Assembly: GCA_037176725.1 (NCBI GenBank)
Contig: JAZBRS010000020.1
Coordinates: 100,272,501 to 100,336,500 of the forward strand
Direction of reading: 5' to 3'
Source of the DNA: Posidonia oceanica
Lineage: Eukaryota; Streptophyta; Magnoliopsida; Alismatales; Posidoniaceae
DNA length: 64,000 bases
Of this stretch, positions 29,977 to 41,657 are shown one piece after another. Below the pieces are notes generated by a model, which worked only from the letters and a program-made list of their open reading frames with translations, was not told where the DNA came from and made no database searches. A program made the position numbers and the translations under genes. Each line of letters starts with the position of its first letter. Position 1 is the stretch's first letter.

Positions 29977-31222
29977 TGTAAATACCCCGTTTTGGCACCC
30001 CCATGCATTTTTAGGTACCACTACACTAAATCATGCACCACTCATCTTTAGAAGCAATTTTCTCAGCTTAAGTACTCTCCAAAAGCTCAATTACCAGTCT
30101 AGGTCGTTATCCACTGGATTCCCAGCGTATAACGTTGGCCGCTGGTTTTCCAATATATAACGTTGGCCGTTGGTTTTGCAGTGTCTAACGTTGGCTGCTG
30201 GTTTTCCAACGTCTAACATGGAAGCCTAATGCCACCCACAAACTTCCTTATTTGGCCAAATACATTTTCTTTGTTTTTGCCTTCTTTAGACTCTGTTGAC
30301 CGGTCAAGGCAATCAACACTAAGTTAAACACACTTAATGACATTTTACTTGGGGAATATTCCTTTATCCTGACATCTAAGCCTCGAAGGTCGTTATACGC
30401 TAGGATTCTAGCTTATAACATTATCCACTGGATTTCCAGCATATAATACCTCTGAAACAGGAAATTTTGCTGACTTGGCCATTATGTCCTTATTTGTTCC
30501 TCCCCTGCTTCTATAAAAGCAGGAGTACCCCCATAGGGTCAAGGGACGGGTTTTTTGAGAGAGGAACACAATTTTAGAGGGAAATTAGAGAGAGGTCACA
30601 AATTTGGGCTGGTTTTTGAGTGTCACAATTCAGAGAGAAAAATTAGAGAAAGGAATTTTAGAGGAATTTGTGAAAGAAAATTGATAGAGTTTTGAGAGAG
30701 CTTGAGTCTTCTTCCATCTCCAACCACGCCAACGGCGTCTTGCGTTCTACGCATACCACCCATATCAAAAGGGGGTTTTCTTTTAAATAGTTTGCATATC
30801 ACATTTCATTTCATATATTGTTGTAGCTAGGCATTCATTCATAGTTGCAACTGGGGGGATAAAACCCCTCGAGTAAGTGTTTCTCATTGTTTATCTTATG
30901 TCATTTTTATTTACCTTAGATCACTTACCACACAATATCTAATCTGCCTCTTTAAATCTGTTTTACAAGGAAGAAGAAGAAGAAGAAACTCACCAAGCAT
31001 GGGCACCCTTGAGCAACACAGGCGTTGTCCCAAGGTAGCTGAACCCGCACTCATATCACATCTCCTAAGGCGTCTCGAGGGCTAGCAAAAGCGAAGCGAG
31101 AGTGGCGATCACACCAATTCCATCACCCGTGGAGTGACGGAGTTGGATACAAAAAGGGGACCCCAAGAAAGAGCGAATAGACACCAAACGAGCCTTTTCT
31201 CCTCCAAAACCCCATATCCACA
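29977..31222 (+). repeat. LTR C, plus orientation (3' LTR of a C copy)
   Basis: 1246 bp from TGTAAATACCCCGTTTTGG to CCCCATATCCACA, directly after a polypurine tract. Hairpin units: four at 30107-30132, 30135-30160, 30163-30188 and 30191-30216 (26 nt plus CG, exact 28-bp period), and a pair at 30393-30418 and 30421-30446. TATA box at 30511. Many arms read TTAT...ATAA where the other copies have TTGG...CCAA. The right flank is coding DNA of Tat element D, so C inserted into D. Confidence 0.85.
30511..30520 (+). promoter_or_regulatory. TATA box in plus-strand LTR C
   Basis: CTATAAAAGC, 65 bp after the end of the last hairpin unit (30446), identical in sequence and spacing to the minus-strand C LTRs. 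Confidence 0.75.
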
Positions 31223-32014
31223 GTAGTCCTTGATACAGACCCTCTCCTCTATCGTTAGTTGGGGATTCTTGCATAGCACTTGTTGTGCTACAGCATGGCT
31301 TTTGTTTGAATCAAGGGCACCTACATTGGTAAAGTTAGTGAGATCCTGAGGGATGACGATCTTCCGATTCCTCGAGTGCAGGTGTTCATCTTCATGGGGC
31401 TGCCAGTCATACCTGAGACCTTCAAAGTCTCTTCGCTCTTCGGCTGCGATCGGCTCAGCAATCCCTTGGCTGTACCACCCGAGTGGTGTTCCTTTCACGT
31501 AGCCCCACCTGTGACAGAGGTTCTCGACCATCTGAAAGGGGTTGCTGTGAATGGCCAGGCAACTGACACGCTCAAGATCCGGGATATAGTTAACCGGCTC
31601 AAACTGATTAACGCGGTACAAAGTATCAGAAGGCTTGGGATCAAACTGGACAGTCTGTTGAGACACAGAAGAAACTACCTCGATCCGCTCCTAGTCGAAG
31701 TTCTCCGCCATGACAATGACAATGTCGTCGCCCCAACGAAACTTGATCATACGGTGGAGGGTCGAGGGGATGACTTGATGCTTGTGCAACTAAGGCCACC
31801 CAAGAAGGAGGTTAAAAGTGGGTTCCAAGTCAACAATGTAGAATTCCACATTGACAACTAAGCCATTAGTAAGGGGAATAATCAGGATCCCTAAAGAGTC
31901 ATGGTGTGTGTTGTCAAAAGCCGTCATTCCCTTTGTGGCTGGCGTGATATCCTCAGCCTTGAATCTGAGCATAATTGTTGTGCACAAGGGGCAGATGTTA
32001 AGGCCTGTGCCATT
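31223..32014 (-). pseudogene. Element D: protease C-terminal part and G-patch region
   Basis: The minus strand from 32014 encodes FKAEDITPATKGMTAFDN, LEPTFNLLLG (protease body) and, from about 31610, QPVNYIPD-like and WGYVKGTPLGWYSQGIAEPI, a G-patch-like segment typical of Tat elements between protease and RT. The corresponding stretch in F is 63150-63880. At least one TAG (in AENFD-stop-ERIE near 31695) and a degenerate end mark it as dead. It is contiguous with 37488 once the solo LTR is ignored. Confidence 0.8.
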
Positions 32015-35000
32015 TGTAGTAATCCCGGTGTTCGGATCATCCATGCACGTTGCCAAAGCTCGTGTGCACCGATCAGAATCAGGTTCACTATTAGCAGGTG
32101 TATCCGAGAAGGAAGACATGACTCGAAAACACTTAAAAAAGGGAAAAAAGGAAAGATAAGACAAATCAAAGTCGCCACCATGTCTATTATGTCGGGAGAC
32201 AAAGAAAATCGGGGAAATGCGTGAATAAACACGCAAAACCAAGCAAAAGGTGCAATGCAATGCAAGGCAGATGAAATGAGATGTAATGAGATGCAAATGA
32301 TGTGACTCGTGCCTAGGATGAGGGCAATATGGTCATTGCAGGCCATGAGAAAGGACAAGGACTCCTGTTACATGCGGGGAAGGTGTTAGGCACCCCCGAC
32401 ACGCCCGAGAATTGGTCTTTCTAGGCTTACGCTCGCATACGTAGGGAAATGCATGCTTTGAATGCCTAAGTGCCATGAATGCCTAATTGGATGCTCAAAT
32501 GGGTGCTCTAAGTGATGAAAAGCGTGCAAGGGATTAAACATGCAATCTAAGTGCTCAGCAGCGCTGTCTGTGTTTCGAACCGAGCAAACCCTAGTCTGTG
32601 AGAATTTCAGGTAGTAAGCATCACTGCCCTAATGCAAATACAAGCGATAAAACAAAACAGCGATAAAACCATACACATGCAAGCGACATACAAAGGAAAA
32701 CAACAGCAAACATGCAAAACAGTGCGAGAAATGAAAGCAGGCACGCAAAACAGTGCAAAGGCGAAGGAAAACAAGAGTGGGCACGCAAAACGGTGCAAAA
32801 ACAGGCGAAAATAGATGCGAGCATGCAAAATGGTGCGAAGATAGGCGAAAACAAATGCTGGCATGCAAAACAGTGCAAAAGCGATAGCAGGCACGCAAAA
32901 CAGGGCGAAAATGAGCAAAAACAGATGCGGACACGCAAAACGATGCATGCAATGCAAATGAATGATGTGTTGTGATTCAGATGGACTTATCTTGAGAATC
33001 TGAGGCCTGATCTGAGATAACTTTGGTTAGAATAGAAGATCATCCAACCAGGAAGACCTGGACAACTAGATCGTGGGAATCCAACGGTCCGATCAGAAGT
33101 TATTCAGGTTTCAAGTCAGAAGGCTCAAGGGCCAGAAAAGGTAGGGGCCTAAGTGCGAATAGTCCCTAAGGGTGTGCAATACAGGATGTATGCATGCAGA
33201 AGTGCTGAAAATCCTTGAATGGGTGCAAAGATGCAATGATTGGTGACATGGGAATGCAAATGCATGCAGAAATGTAATGTAGGGATCTAAGTGTAATTTT
33301 GGAAAACTACAGGGTCCTATGTGTAAAATGTCCCTAACTGTGTGTGAAATAGGTCTAAATGCATGCAGGAATGATAATGCAGCAATGCATGAATGAATGC
33401 AAGGTTAAACAGGAGTTATACATGCAAAAATGCAAGAAAAGGACCTAAATGTAGTTTTTAAAACATACAGGGTTTAAATGCAAAGCCAAGAAAGCATGCA
33501 AACATGCAAAAAAACTGAAAACAAGGACTGACTTGCAATTATTATGTTTTTCTGGGTTTTTATGCAATGCAATAAGGTTTTAAATGTAGATTAAATGAAT
33601 TTTAAACCACTGAAGGACTGATATGCAAATAAACATGTTTTTTGGATTTTTATACAATGCAATATAGTTAAAATCATGATTTAAATGAAATGCATGAACT
33701 GCACAGGACTCAGATGCAAATAAAATGTATTTTTGGGTTTTTCAATAATGCAATAAGGTTTAAAACATGATTTAAATGATGAATGATTGAACTAAAGACT
33801 AAAATGCAATTAAAACATGCTTCTGGGCTTTTTATTAATGCAATATAGTTTAAATGCTGATTTAAATGAAATGCATGAACTGTGGTTGGACTAAAATGTA
33901 ATTTTGAAAACATGCAGTATTTTATTGCAATGCAGTATGATTTAAAAGTCATTTAAATGATTTTCAAACCAAATGCAGGACTCAGATGCAAATAAGATAG
34001 AATACAGGGTCTAAAATGCAATGTAATAAGGAAAAAATGCAAAAAGGGATGCTGTGAATGCATGTATTGGACTAAAATGCAATTTAAATAAAATGCAGGA
34101 TGAAAAATGCAATGTAATATGGCAAACATGCAAATTAAATGATTTGAATCAATTGCAGGAGGACTAAAATGCAAATAAAATTAAACAGAGGGCCTAAATG
34201 CAATGCAATAAGATAAACATTCGATTTAAATGATTTTAATCAACTGAAGGTGGACTAAAGTGCAAATAAAATAAAACAGCAGTTATATTCAATGCAGTAA
34301 AGTTTAAAACGAATTTAAATGAAAAGCATTCAACCACAGGACTGAAAAGTAATTTAAACAAACTGTAAGATTAAAATGCAATGTAATAAGATTAAAATCA
34401 GACATTAAATGATTTCTAAATTGAAACTGGACCTGAAAGTAAATAAAATAAACTACTGTAAAAAAATTCAATGCACCGAACCAATTAAAAATCAGAACTA
34501 TATAACTCTACAGTGCATCGTGCTACAGTTATCAACAGGCAACTTTGGCTTACGCCGGAGAAGAAGGGCTGGTCCCAGCGGTCTGGCGTGTGTGCAGCGG
34601 AGCTGAGATGTCCGGTGGCTGCAGGCGAGTGTTGCGGAGCTTCCAGCGTGGTCGATGGGGCATGACGGCAGCTGGGGAGGTCAGTCGACACTGGAGAAGG
34701 TGACTGCAAAGTTGCAGGAGGTCAACCGGCAGCTAGAGGCGATGACGACGGCAAGGGAGCACAAGGTTGTGCTCCTGGGACTCCAACGGAGCTCAGGAGG
34801 TAACTGGCTGGAGCTGAACGAGCCCAGAGCGCGGTGGTGGTAGCTAGTCTGCGTCGGAGAAGACGACGCTGCTGGGGCTGTTCCGGCGAGTTGCAGCGAC
34901 TGTGGAGGCGATTCAGAGCTGGAGGCGAGTGCTGCGAAGCTGCCGATGACTCACGCGGCGCGCGGGGCGCAGTGGAGCTGTCTACTGGTCTCTGCAAAAA

Positions 35001-37487
35001 TCTGCAAAGATGTCCGGCATGCTCGACGACAGAGGAGGCTGTAGCTACTTCGGTGGGGCACCGGAACGAGCTGCGAGGGGGAGGAGATGCTACCGGGAGG
35101 CAGCGGAGGAGCAGTGATGGCCCAAAACGCTGGACAAGCGTCGACAGTAGCTGGTCGTCGCCGGAGAAGACAAAGCCCACGACAAAGCTTGAAATGCGGA
35201 AAAAGCGGTAAAAAACAGAAATAAAACGCTAGTAAGCATGGCATGCATGTCAGGATCTTAAAAATGTATTCAGTTACCTGCATGGGAGGCTGAGCTGCTC
35301 TGACGACCTCGGGTGGGTGCTGCTGTCCGACGGCGGTTCGCAGAGGCGCACGGAGGATCGTTGGCTGCTGGGGAAGATTGGAGTCGATCACCAGCGGCTT
35401 GGCGATGCTCCAGATGCTCCCAGAACTCGATTCTATTGCTCAGAGGGAAGAATCGGATTTTTGGGTTGATTGAGTTGATTTTTGGCTCAGTAGGTGCTGG
35501 CGGCTCTCTAGGTGCTCGGAGGTGGTCTGTCAGGCTCGTGGAGGAGTGGTGAGTGAGGCAGAGGGGCCTGGACGGGATGTCTGGGTCTGGAAGTGGATTT
35601 TGAGTGTTGAGGTGTTTCTGGACAGAAATGGGTGCGGAGTGTTTGTGGTGAATCGGGGGAGATGCTGGGTGATTGGTGATGAACTGCAGGATGGGCTGAG
35701 AAGGTGGATGTTCAGTGAGTGGCATGGTGAATTTTGGAGGGATTCTGCAGGCTGTGTGGGTGGAAGGAAGGTCTGGAATCAGGTCTGCTAAAGGGGGGGA
35801 ACCTCTGGTTTTCTAGTTCTCTCCGACACACGAATGAGGTCGGTGGAGGAAGAAGAGGACTCTTCGGTTTTGTTTTGCATTGGGCACTCAATTGCCATTG
35901 CAGGAGGCATGGGATTGGGCTAGGAAATGGCAGAGGCTGGCAGTGACTGGGAGGCCGGTGATGGGCGTGGCTCGTGAGGCTGAGACCGCCGCACGGTGGC
36001 GTGGCAGCAGAGCTGGAGTGGGCGGCTACTGCTGCTCGTGAGGAGGCTGTGAGTGCAGGTGGTGTAGTAGACGTGTAGGTGCGCAAATGATGGTTTGAAG
36101 CAAGAGGGGGAGGGAAAAGAGGGATCTACAGTGGCTGGTGTGGGCTGAAAAAAAAAGGAGGAAGAGGAGGCATGGGTCGGGCTGGGCCTGGACGAGAAGA
36201 AAAGGAAAAAGAAAGAAAGGGAGTAGTGGGCTGGGCCTGGAAAGGGGAAAAAAAGAAAGAAAAGGATGGAAAGAAAAAAGGAGAAAAAAGAAAAAAGAAA
36301 AAAGGAAGAGAGTAGTTGGGTTTTAGTTTTTGGTTTTTTTCTTTTAAGTTGTATTTTTCAGAATTTAGGTTTCTTGATTGTTTTAATTATTTAAATTTTT
36401 TCTTTTGATTTTTAGTTGTTTTAATTTTTCTTTTGATTGTTTTAAGGTTTTTAATTGTTTTGTTTATTTAAGTTTTTCTTTTGATTTTAAGTTTGTTAAT
36501 TGTTTTAATTTTTCTTTTGATTGTTTTAAGGTTTTTTAATTGTTTTAATTATTTAAGATTTTCTTTTGATTTTTAGTTGTTTTATTTTTTTTTGTTTTAA
36601 GGTTTTTAATTGGATTTTTAGATTGTTTTTCTTTTTAAGGGTTTTGAATGGTTTTTTTTTTCTCTTATGTTTTCTTCTTTAATTGTTTTTAATGGGTTTT
36701 GATTTGATTTAATTGTCTTTAAGTTTTGAAATTTGTTGTTAATTGTTTTTAAGTCTTGAAATTTGTTTTTAATTGTTTTTAAGTCTTGAAATTTGTTTTT
36801 AATTATTTTAAGTCTTGAAACTTGTTTTTAATTGTTTTTAAGTTTTGAAATTTGTTTTTTAATTATTTTTAAATTGTTTTAACTGTTTTAGATCATTTTT
36901 AAGCCTTTTAGTTTGTTTTAATTTGTTTTTAAATTGTTTTAACCGTTTTAGATCGTTTTTAAGTCTTTTAGTTTGTTTTAATTTGTTTTTGAATAGATTT
37001 TCTTTTGAATTGTTTTTTAGGTTTTTGATTTATTTTTCTGGTTAGATTTTTCTCTTTGATTGTTTTAAGGAGTGTTACATGGGGCTGATTATGAGTTTGA
37101 AGAAGGAGGGAGAAGAAGAGAGGGGGAGGATAATGAGGAGAGAGAAAAGGATAATAAGGAGAGAGAAAAGGATAATGAGGTGAGAAAGAAGGGTAATGAC
37201 TTGGATTTGGAAGAGTTTTGGGTGAGAGTGTGACCTAGGGTTTGACCTAGGGTTTAACCTTAGGTTTTCTAGGGTTTTAAATGGGATTTTTGAAGGGTTT
37301 TTGGATGGATTTTCCTAGGGTTTTAAATGGGATTTTTGAAGGGTTTTTGGATGGGTTTTCCTAAGGTTTTTGGTGTAGTTTTCTAGGTTGAAAAAGGATG
37401 TTGTTTTGGGTTTGATTTGAAGGGTTTGAGAGAACCACCAAAGAGAGAAAGAGAGCCAATTCAGCCTGTCAAAATGGAGTGTCAACA
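32015..37487 (-). mobile_element. Solo LTR A, 5473 bp, with perfect target duplication
   Basis: The plus strand begins TGTAGTAATCCCGG and ends GGAGTGTCAACA; flanks are CCATT at 32010-32014 and CCATT at 37488-37492, an exact 5-bp duplication. The sequences outside join into continuous protease coding DNA when compared with 63880-63990. No internal domain is present, so it is a true solo LTR. Inside, sense direction: CT-rich tract (36140-36310), T/A-rich stretch 36330-37060, GC-rich part 34540-35200, TGCA-rich repeats 33200-34450, repeats 32730-32950 and the conserved block 32345-32450. Frames within 34400-36100 and 32600-32975 are not genes. Confidence 0.95.
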
Positions 37488-40400
37488 CCATTATCAACCA
37501 GCATCAAGGGAATGTAAAAGTTTTTGAACTACACCGTGACAAAAAGGGTTTGGTTATGATCAATTCCCACCGGAGGCAACTCATCACTTGAAAAAGAGAT
37601 GACCTGGGGAACCGCGATCATGCCCACCATGCTTTCTAGGGTTGCAGGCTCAATGGTTGTGGATACATGGGCGGCCTGGAACACACAGAGGAAAGCCTCT
37701 CGGTGCTCAACGGATGTGTGGATAAGGTCCTAGATGGATATGTCGGCCTTGACTTTCTTAAGTTGGGCGGTGATGTCGGTCGTGGGTTGGTCCTTTTTGG
37801 TGGTGGAAGGGGTGGCTTTGGTAGAGGATTCCTCTGTGGTGGGACCAGAGGGTTGGCTTCCTGGTGGGGGTAGAGTGGGCTCTGGACGGTTAGGCTTGGC
37901 TACGGGTGCTGCAGGCTTGTAAACCCTCCCCGACCGCGTGATTTCCATGCACATTTCTACAACGTAGTCATATGGCACGCGATGGGTATGAGCATGAGCT
38001 GCGAGCTCGAGAGGGGCTGCTTGGATGTTTCCTGGATGGTGAGGGAATTGGGAATGTTGTTGGGAAGGTCTTGATGGCTCTGGTTGGGACCTAGCTAGCA
38101 GGCAGATAGGTGGTTGAGCTTGGGGTTGCATGGTGGGCCGCGAGGTAGAGCGCTCTGGCTTGGCATCCAACCAGATCATATGGATTCCTGACTCGGAGCT
38201 GGCAACTGCTGCAAGATAGAGAGAGGAGGGAAAAGGCTCAGAGATATCTTGGATGAGATCAGAGGGGTCCACCACAGACGTAGCGGACCCGAAGGGGAAG
38301 ATGGAGTGTATTTCTGAGGTCCCCACGCCTCCCAGGCCAAAATGCTCTGGCAAAGGCAGATGGACAATGCTAAAATGGGAGGGTGTTGGTCCTAATGCAG
38401 GTGTGGATGCTGGTGGAGGTGCGGAAGTGGATGTTGCCTCTTGCGTATTAATGATGATGACCTTTCGATCAATCAAGTCCTGATAGTGCCCCACAGTGTG
38501 AAGCAATTATCTGTCGAGTGCTCTACGACTCGATGGTAGCTGTAGAACAGATTCGTATTATACCACACTGGGAGTGGATTTGGTAGTAGGTGAATCTCAG
38601 GGAGCCTAAGGAGCGACGCAACCTTAGGGAAGACAACACTCAACGGTACCACTAGTGGAGTCAAGCGACGCTGATTCGTGTAAGGCTGTCTCTGCCCTTG
38701 GTGTTGTCCATGCCAGACTGGTGTGGCACGATAGACCGGTCGGGTGGTGGTTGTGATTTGTAGAGTGGGAATTGCCCTAGGTGTAGTTGCATAAACTACC
38801 TGATTCGGGCCAGGCTGAGCCACCACATGGAGGGGTTCGGTAGGGGAGTCGACATACGCAACGGCGGTTCTCAGAGGGTCCCTTCTCCTCGGATGGCTGT
38901 TGTTGTTGCCATTATTGTTGTTGCTATTACTACTACTGCCACTGTTATTGTTGTTGGGGGTAATGGCTTGCTTGGCGAACGCGGAGAGCATAGAGAAGTT
39001 GCCACTTCACAACGAGCTCTCCACATGAATGATCACGATAGACTCCTCGTCAGAGGGCCTATCGCGAACCTGTGAGGCGAGGGTGCGTCAGCGGCCAACT
39101 TACTCCCTGAATGGCTCTTTGGGCTTCTACTTGGGGGCGACCACATCCTCGTGCTTTGGGACTAGGTCCAGATTGAAGGAGTACTGTTCTAGGAATGCCT
39201 TACAGAGGTCACTCCAAGTCTTGATGGTGGCCATATCAAGGGAAGTAAATCACTTGAGGGCCGGGCTAGTCAGACACTTTTGGAACAAGCGAATCAACAA
39301 CCTCTCGTCAGCCTAAAGCTGAGCGATATCTCCGCAGTACTCCCTCAGATGGGAAATAATGTAGCCCTTACCATTGTACTTGTCAAAGTCCAGGATATGG
39401 AATTTCTGTAAGAGCACCGCCTCTGGGAAATAGCAGAGGTCCCGGAACTAGTAGGACTGGCGATCACCGCCCTGCACTAGACATAGTGCTCTTTCCAGGT
39501 CGCCCATCCTAGTAAGGAGGGCATCTAGAGCCGCTGCCGGTGGTGATGGTGCAGCTTGGACGGGGATTGCATACGCTGAATGGGTCGCACCTAAGTGCTC
39601 CTCCAGATCCACCATTGCGTTGCCTGGTGATGCGACGTGAGGACCAGCGTATCCGTGCGTGGGTGTAGTGTGTGGTGGTATGCATGCTGGGGAAGGAACC
39701 TGTTGATGCACTGGGTAGGGGTAGGCGGAATGCTGTGCAGTGATTGGTGTAGAGTGCTGAAGCAACAGCTACTGCCCTGGCGCGGTGCCGAACAGCAGGC
39801 TCGAGGGGTACTGTGCTCCAACCAGCTCGAGGGGCTAGCCACCAGGTGGCAGAGTCATATGTTGTGTTGTGAGTGGTATGAATGCAGAAGGTAGAGTCTG
39901 CACTTCCATCGTCGGAGCAGTGAGTAGCTGAGGCGACAGCTAAGGCGGAGGTGTAGTGGGATGAGCGTGGAATGCAAGAGCAGGCTGTAGGGGAACCTCA
40001 GGAGCAACGGGAATCACAGAAGGGCGAACATACAGAGCCATACCCTGCAGTGCCTGCACAAGCTCCATCAGATGTTGATACTGCAAGTCAAGGGTCATGT
40101 CAGTGGGAATGGTGAAGTGCAGGGTCGGTGAGGGACCAGATGCTAGAGGCAAGGACACAGACTGTCCAGAAGGCAGCGATCTTATAGTAGAAGTCACCGC
40201 AGCAGAAAGGGTGTCAAAAGTGACATAGCCCTGGGGAGAGGAGGCCGTCAGCAGAGTCTCTGAAGCGCGAGTGGTAGTCACCAAGATGGACTCGGTGATA
40301 GGATCCGAAGTGGCGAAGGTCTACTAATGCCCCATAGACTACAGGGGCGCCCCGTGCACCAGAGGGTGGGACACTAGTGTCGAGAGAGGCACAGAGGGAG

Positions 40401-40554
40401 TAAAAGTGAGAGTGAGAGGGGCCAAAGTGGAAATCCCCTCCAGGGCAGCTGAAGGCTGGGGCTCACCAGCGTGCTGGGCCATGGCTGATCGTGAGCGAGT
40501 GGGAACTGGGCTGCGATGGTAAACGAGAGGACGGGTCCTAGGACGAGCTATCAT
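37488..40554 (-). pseudogene. Element D: gag and start of protease, disrupted
   Basis: From the right: N-terminal MIARPRTRPLVYHRSPVPT (from 40554), Pro/Ala-rich segments (40280-39450), the capsid core with DLCKAFLEQYSFNLDLVPK and SQVRDRPSDEESIVIIHVES (39220-39020), a decayed knuckle YHRVVEHSTDNCFTL (near 38545-38500; the first Cys is gone), the frame 38506-37730 rich in Pro, and the start of protease ending at the Asp-Asn of the active site (37493). Gag forms the particle core. Stops in the core: TAG, TAA and two TGA between 39020 and 39130. Frame changes near 38480 and 39450. Confidence 0.75.
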
Positions 40555-41629
40555 CGCAAAGGTGGACAGCTCGGGAGAGGATGCTCAAGAAAAGGTGTCG
40601 CAACAGGGCATCAGTGAAAGAAAAAGCTCAAGCTCCGGCTAGGGAACTCGCTCACTGCTTGCGCAACAGACACGACAAACAGGTGTTAAAGCCTGAAGAA
40701 AAAATGCGAGTGTTTTAATTATGGCATGAATGGCACTCATGCAAATGCATGCATTCTACTATGCTCTCTCTCTCACCAATCTAGTGTGTCCTAGAGGGCT
40801 GTCTACTTTGGACTCTCATAGGTGTACGGGTCACCGACTCAGGCAGAAAGAAAGGTCCCTGTCTAAATCCTGACCAAAGCTCAGGCAATAACGGGTGGTG
40901 CGTTAGGAACTTCGATCCTGCCAAAGCATGGGTTGTACCCTCTACTAACACCAACACGATCCCTGACAAAGGGGGACAGAACGACCAACTCGCCCCACGC
41001 CAAAGCGATGGAACAAGAGACCGGTACTATCCTTCTCAGTCTGGTAGGTGGACCTAGAAATGAGATGATGCATGCCCTATATGATCATTCATGCAAAATA
41101 TGATTAAAACTTTTTACTTGCATGTTTTATTAACCCAAGGGGGATGAAGGTGTGTTTATGTCTTTAGTTGTTCCTAGAATTGATTTTACTTGCCATTTTT
41201 AATTAGCCATGGGGAGGAAACAATCAATCTCTAATTGTCTTTAGGATTAGTGCAAGAGGGGAAGAAAATCACCCAATTAGGGCAAGCAAAGTATCACACA
41301 TCATTGCAAAAGGCATGCTCATGGTATGTGTTAGTGTCATGTCACATGATTAGTGAAAATAAAAGACAATCAACACATCAAAAGGTAGGTATAAGCATGG
41401 CATGTGTATAAGTGAAGTGGCATAGCATATTTGTGTAAAATAAGCCAAACACCAAGCAAAAGGCATGGATTAACGCGATAATCAAACAAATATGGTAATT
41501 AAATGCTAAGATAAGCAAAATGCATGAATTAATGTGACAATCAAGTAAACATGGTAATTAAATGCTAAGCTAAGCAAAAGGTAAGCCACACAGAAGCGGA
41601 AAGGCGGAAAATGAAAGCCGGAGTCTAGC
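40555..41629 (-). other. Element D: leader between primer site and gag
   Basis: No gene. 41090-41580 is A/T-rich with repeated AAGCAAAAGGCATG-type words; 40740-41060 has no recognisable feature. Typical long untranslated leader of Tat elements. Confidence 0.6.
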
Positions 41630-41649
41630 ATCCCCAGCGGAGTTGCCAC
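41630..41649 (-). other. Primer-binding site of element D, tRNA-Arg
   Basis: The minus strand reads TGGCAACTCCGCTGGGGAT, two mismatches from the complement of the 3' end of plant tRNA-Arg(ACG) (which ends ATCCCCAGTGGAGTCG plus CCA). It is 8 bases inside the LTR end. Confidence 0.85.
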
Positions 41650-41657
41650 TTTCCTAT

